64,000 bases of DNA. Source: Gari tellinella (Eukaryota > Mollusca > Bivalvia > Cardiida > Psammobiidae). The stretch's first letter is position 1, and every line of letters starts with the position of its first letter. The position numbers were made by a program, and so were the translations under genes. Positions 60,045-64,000 of this stretch are shown one piece after another. The notes under the pieces were generated by a model. The model did no database searches, was not told the origin of the DNA, and saw nothing but the letters and a program-made list of their open reading frames with translations. The DNA lies in the NCBI GenBank assembly GCA_922989275.2, contig OV277857.1:84189321-84253320 (forward strand), in the 5' to 3' direction.

Positions 60045-60622
60045 AATGGTGTCACAGAAAGTGACAAATGCCCCCGAGGTGTTTTGTCACTGCAATGTAT
60101 TCATTTTGGCTTTCAAGTAAAATCATACAGAAGGTTATAATTGAACTCCTTCTTGATGTTGTGATGAAAATGTACAAAGAAACAAGCTTTTTCTAGCTTA
60201 TTCAAATGCATCATCACCATAGCATCATGACGTCATCACAATGTCATGACGTCGTCGTCATAACAAGGTTTGTCAAATGTCATATTGAGGATTTATTTCT
60301 AAATTTAGAAATGATCACATGATCAAAGAGTTATGGCCAGTTAGGATGAGTTATCCCCCTTCCTATTCACTTGAAATAATACAGGATGAGTTATCTCCCT
60401 TTTCACCCGATTTTGCCTGTAAATGACCTTGACCTTTGTCAGACATGACCCAAGTTGCACTGAGCTCAAGAGCTTCTTGAGGTGAGTACACATACCAAAT
60501 ATAAAGTCTCTATCCCATGTTGTTCAAAAGTTATGCCCAAAGTTAAAGTTGTGTACAGACACACAGATAGACAGCAAGACCAAAAACAATATGCCCCCGA
60601 CTAAGTCGTGCGGGGGCATAAA
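60045..60622. mobile_element. GCCCCC-ended element
   Basis: It starts CAAGAATGGTGTCACAG with AAATGCCCCCGAGG and ends ACAATATGCCCCCGACTAAG with the hairpin CGTGCGGGGGCATAA. The interior has TGACCTTGACCTTTGTCAGA and GAGCTCAAGAGCTTCTTGAG. Its ends resemble those of the GACCTTGACC array element at 7930-9780, so the two are probably one family. Confidence 0.6.
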
Positions 60623-60820
60623 AATATATCCTAAAGGAGCTTTTATGCATTACTTTTGTCATGCATTAAGCAGTCACATGTCTTTAAAGATCTACAGGCT
60701 ACCATATTCAATGGTCCATTATTACAGGTTTGACTAATGGTATTATTTAGAGCTGATGGCATTTTGAAGTTGAACTCAAGGGAGGTAACTCAGTTTAGTC
60801 AGAATTTCTGGAAATCATGT

Positions 60821-61560
60821 ATATAATTATTATTATTATTATTATTATACCAGATTTATATAGCGCTCTTTTCACACAGGGATTGTGCGTTCAAAAGCGC
60901 TTTACATGAAATAACACTTATGTACCTATAAATCGTGAAAAGACAAAATAACTACAATTAGATCTGAAATAAAACATGAATAAACATATAAAAGACAGTC
61001 CCCCAAAACGGCGATCACATTACCCCCATCAATCAGCAATGAACCGACCGGCTAAGTATTGCCGACTGACATAAATAATGGTAGAGCGCCCAATGCAGGC
61101 CATCGACAAAACACAAATAACTATAATTAGATCTAAAATAAATAAGAATAAACATACAAAAGACAGCCCCCAAAACGGCAATCACACTACCCCCATCAAT
61201 CAGCAATGAACCAACCGGCTAAAGATTGCCGACCAATAGAAATAATAGCAGAGCGCCCAATGCAGGCCATCTAATGTAACATAACTAGGAATAATAGCAT
61301 GCGACCATAACTAAAAACTCTATAGAAGATCAATAACATTATTAAAAATGGTGAAAGCTGTCCACGAATTGTACCACAGACCACGCCAGCTGGTTTCAAA
61401 AGAGATCAGAGTTGTATCCCTACCATCAAAGATCCACCAGACAGGCATTGGTCAACAGTACAACCCCAGAACTAAAAATTAGACCCATAACATATACAGA
61501 ATGAACACAGCCCTAGGGTAGCAGTCATCTACCCTCTCCACCCCACACTCGCGGGACCTA
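60821..61560 (-). mobile_element. L2-like retroelement 3' tail with internal duplication
   Basis: On the minus strand the sequence ends ...AAAGCGC...GAAAAGAGCGCTATATAAAT followed by an (AAT)n run at 60829-60850. The AGCGCTATATAAAT-(AAT)n ending is typical of L2-clade LINEs and SINEs using them. Upstream on that strand a ~160-bp block (AGAGCGCCCAATGCAGGCCA forward, at 61084 and 61252) is duplicated. There is no reverse-transcriptase frame. Confidence 0.6.
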
Positions 61561-61957
61561 CATGTTCCATGAACCAATTCATCCATATATGTGAAGGACC
61601 TCTAAAAGTTACATCATGCCAAATATCAAATGTAAAGTCTACTGTAGATTTTCATTAAAATTTTGTGACTAGTAGAATTAAGTTATATCTATCTAATAAG
61701 TCTAAAATTAGTGTATGTTAAACAGCTAGATTTTTTATAATTTGAAATTTAGTGACTTTTTTCAGAATTTGACTTTTGTAAACATGGATACATGTATTTC
61801 CAAAAAATATTTCATGAAATATTTTTGTTTGCGCAATATCTTATTGTCTGCAGAGTTTACTTGAATGTATAGAAATATTGAGATATATTATTCTATAAAG
61901 AAAGTATTCCTGTTTATCAAAAATTGAACTTTTTTCGTGAAAAGGTCCTGTCAGAAA

Positions 61958-63389
61958 ACAAGAGGGCCAGAATGGCCCTTGATCGCTCACCTGACCATGG
62001 TGACACTAGGATGGGTCGCATGATTTCAGAAAAGAAGATTTGTAAAAGGTGACCCCCAGGGCGGGGCCAATTTTGACCCCAGGGGCAAAATTTGTACAAC
62101 TAAGATAGAGGACCTGTAGACGATGATATGTGCAAAATATCTAAACTCAGTGTACTATGGTTTCAGACAAGAAGATTTTTGAAGTTTTCATTGGAAAAAA
62201 TCTATTTTAAGCTTCGGTGACCCAGATATGCAACAGACCAGAACCAATTCATCCATATATGTGAAGGACCTCTAAAAGTTACATCATGCCAAATATCAAA
62301 GCTCTGGCCATATTGGTTTCTGAGTAAAAGATGTTTGACCATTTCCCTATGTAACTCTATGTAAAACGGTGGCCTCCGGGGCGGGGCCAATTTTGACCCC
62401 AGGGACAAAATTTGAACAATTTTGATAGAGGGCCTGTAGACTATGCTATGTGCAAAATATCTAAACTCAGTGTACTATGGTTTCAGACAAGAAGATTTTT
62501 TAAGTTTTCATTGAAAAAATCTATTTTTAGCTCCGGTGACCCAGATATGCAACAGACCATAACCAATTCAACATTATATGTGAAGGACTTCTGGAAGTTA
62601 TACCATGCCAAATATCAAAGCTCTGGTCATATTGGTTCCAGAGAAAAAGATGTTTGAACATTTCACTAAATAACTCTATGTAAAACTGTGATCCCCGGGG
62701 CGGGGCCAATTTTGACCCCAGGGACAAAATTTGAACAAATTTGATAGAGGATCTGTAGACGATGCTATGTGCAAAATATCTAAGCTTAGTGCACTATGGT
62801 TTCAGACGAGAAGATTTTTTAAGTTATCATGGAAAAATCTATTTTTAGCTCCGGTGACCCAGATATGCAACGGACCGGAACCAAATCAACAATATATGTC
62901 AAATACCTCTAGAAGTTATACCATGCCAGATATCAAAGCTCTGGTCATATTGGTTTCAGAGAAAAAGATGTTTGATCATTTCACAATATAACTCTATGTA
63001 AAATGGTGACCCCCGGGGCGGGGTCAATTTTGATCCCAGGGGCAAAATTTGAACAACTTTGATAGAGGACCTATAGATGATGCTATGTGCCAAATATCTA
63101 AGCTCTGGCCCTTGTGGTTTCAGACAAGAAGATTTTTTAAGATTTCCTTATTTTTTCACTTTGGTTGCCATGGCAACCAGAGTTCTGCATTGTTTCAAAT
63201 TCTTTGAACAACTTTGAAAGAGCTTGACCCAAGGAACATTCCTGTGAAGTTTGGTTGCAATCAGACCAGTAGTTTTGAAGAAGAAGATGTTTGAAGAAAT
63301 TGTTGACACACGACGAACGACGCACGACGCCGGACAAAGACCGACCACAAAAGCTCACCTTGAGCACTTTGTGCTCAGGTGAGCTAAAA
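61958..63389 (+). mobile_element. Pearl/Helentron-like element 4 with ~310-bp tandem core
   Basis: The 5' end is ACAAGAGGGCCAGAATGGCC with GATCGCTCACCTGACC. About 3.5 units of about 310 bp contain GGGGCGGGGCCAATTTTGAC, TTTCAGACAAGAAGATTTTT and CAGATATGCAACAGACC. The 3' part has GTTGCCATGGCAACCAGAG, CGACGCACGACGCCGGAC and the hairpin CACCTTGAGCACTTTGTGCT with CAGGTGAGCTAAAAA. Multiple short frames on both strands are repeat by-products. Confidence 0.75.
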
Positions 63390-63499
63390 AACGGAGCTGT
63401 AATTGTTTTTTATTTTAACGATTTTTCACTCTCCATAATTATAGTATATTTAAATTTAATAGAGGTTTCAATGAAGTCTGACAGGGAATAAGCAGACCT

Positions 63500-63632
63500 G
63501 CTAACCACCATAAAGCAGGCTGAAAATAAAGCAGAATGCATCTTAAGGCACATTCAGCTTTAACTCATCTTTCAATCTGCTTTAAGGGGGTCACGTCTTC
63601 ATAACTCGAAAAACACTATAGGGTAATGTGTT
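63500..63632 (-). mobile_element. Family A MITE, partial
   Basis: Hairpin 1 with a small insertion (TTTAACTCATCTTTCAATC) and the right end ACACTATAGGGTAATGTGTTA. It lies 30 bp from the BTBD17-like donor site. Confidence 0.68.
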
Positions 63633-63662
63633 ACCCATATTGTAGCACCTCTTCTATATTAC

Positions 63663-63966
63663 CTATAATATCGTCCATTTTCTCAGCCATGGCTCGTATA
63701 CATGCCTGTATAAGCCGCCTGTGGTAACACTTAGTGGCGTACTGGAACCAAACATAGAACACATCCTTCAGCTGCAGCTTAGGTATTATGTAAGAGCAAG
63801 CAAAGTTGATGCACACAGTTCTCAGGTCAGCCACATTGTACTTATCAGCCAACACCAGGACAGGCAAGGAGTTCTCCAGGTTCAGCCGGATGTTACTGCT
63901 ATACAGGAACCTCAAGAACCTCGGGAAAACACCAACACACATAGGGTCTTCTACCAGCTCTAACTC
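63663..63966 (-). CDS. BTBD17: BTBD17-like protein, internal exon (BTB end and start of BACK)
   Basis: Minus strand, acceptor TATTACAACAG|GAG and donor ATTATAG|GTAATA. It encodes 101 residues, starting ELELVEDPMCVGV then FPRFLRFLYSSNI and LADKYNVADLRTVCINFACS, the C-terminal half of a BTB fold, followed by LKDVFYVWFQYATKCYH, the start of the BACK region. It ends with a G that completes the first Gly codon of the terminal exon. The preceding exon (start codon, any signal peptide, N-terminal BTB half) is beyond the right edge. Bases 63967-64000 are intron. Confidence 0.86.
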
Positions 63967-64000
63967 CTGTTGTAATATATCAAATATTGTGTTAACACAA

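Larger units (their letters stand above)
58996..63662 (-). other. BTBD17: Intron of the BTBD17-like gene
   Basis: 4.67 kb, bounded by GTAATA (minus-strand donor) and TATATTCAG (acceptor). It holds a decayed D MITE, a partial A MITE, a tRNA-like box pair, a GCCCCC-ended element, an L2-like tail and a pearl-like element. No extra exon is evident; phase is consistent across it. Confidence 0.85.

Noticed and set aside
60829..60850. (ATT)n microsatellite as an independent feature
   Set aside because: Its position next to AGCGCTATATAAAT (minus strand) makes it the tail of an L2-like element.
62202..62991. Repeated frames (MSLGSKLAPPR... and MNNFDRGPVD...) on both strands
   Set aside because: They arise from the 310-bp tandem core of pearl-like element 4; both strands are equally open.

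Overview
The window is AT-rich animal nuclear DNA, most probably from a bivalve mollusc. It contains parts of two spliced, conserved metazoan genes with GT-AG introns and phase-consistent exons. They sit in a very dense field of short hairpin transposons (MITEs), tandem-array elements with GCTCACC/GGTGAGC ends, and GACCTTGACC arrays, a mix typical of bivalve genomes. The species cannot be fixed from the sequence alone.

Gene 1 (+ strand, 2069-38443) is the 3' part of UNC79, the large auxiliary subunit of the NALCN sodium-leak channel complex. Twenty exons splice into 967 codons plus a TAG stop, with every junction in phase; the upstream gene lies off the left edge. Gene 2 (- strand, 58205-63966) is the 3' part of a BTBD17-like BTB/BACK protein: two exons, 364 residues and a TAA stop, with the N-terminus off the right edge. 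The genes converge across about 20 kb of repeats. I found no other credible protein gene.

The rest is nearly all mobile DNA. Family names used below are local to this annotation. TTAA-flanked (piggyBac-type) MITEs: A (about 250 bp, ends TTAACCCATTACCCCATA, hairpin 1 = AAAGCAGG...CCTGCTTT), B (about 250 bp, hairpin 2 = AACAGTG.AGACCCTGATCAGA...), C (214 bp, hairpin 3 = AAACAGCTTGGATCCGGATG...), I and K. TA-flanked (Tc1/mariner-pogo type) MITEs: D (ends CAGTARAACCTC, hairpin 1 variant), E (ends CAGTCGAACTTCGATATC), H (ends CAGTGYTCCCTC, hairpin 3-like) and J (hairpin 3-like). hAT-like elements with 5-6 bp target duplications: F (CAGGGCTCCAGATAAG), G (CAGGGCTGCCATA, hairpin 1) and a 3.3-kb composite at 6605-9918. 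Larger elements with tandem arrays resemble bivalve 'pearl'/Helentron-like elements. There are also a Deu-type SINE, a tRNA-like box pair, an L2-like 3' tail and a 107-bp satellite.

The most notable structure is combinatorial and nested. The same hairpins occur between different terminal types, and TTAA-type MITEs have repeatedly inserted at TTAA sites inside other MITEs. One D element at 30163-31323 holds four of them, and D elements at 308-2041 are nested three deep. A decayed duplicate of the last UNC79 coding exon lies about 0.4 kb downstream of the true one, and a MITE 38 bp past the BTBD17 stop may supply its poly(A) signal.
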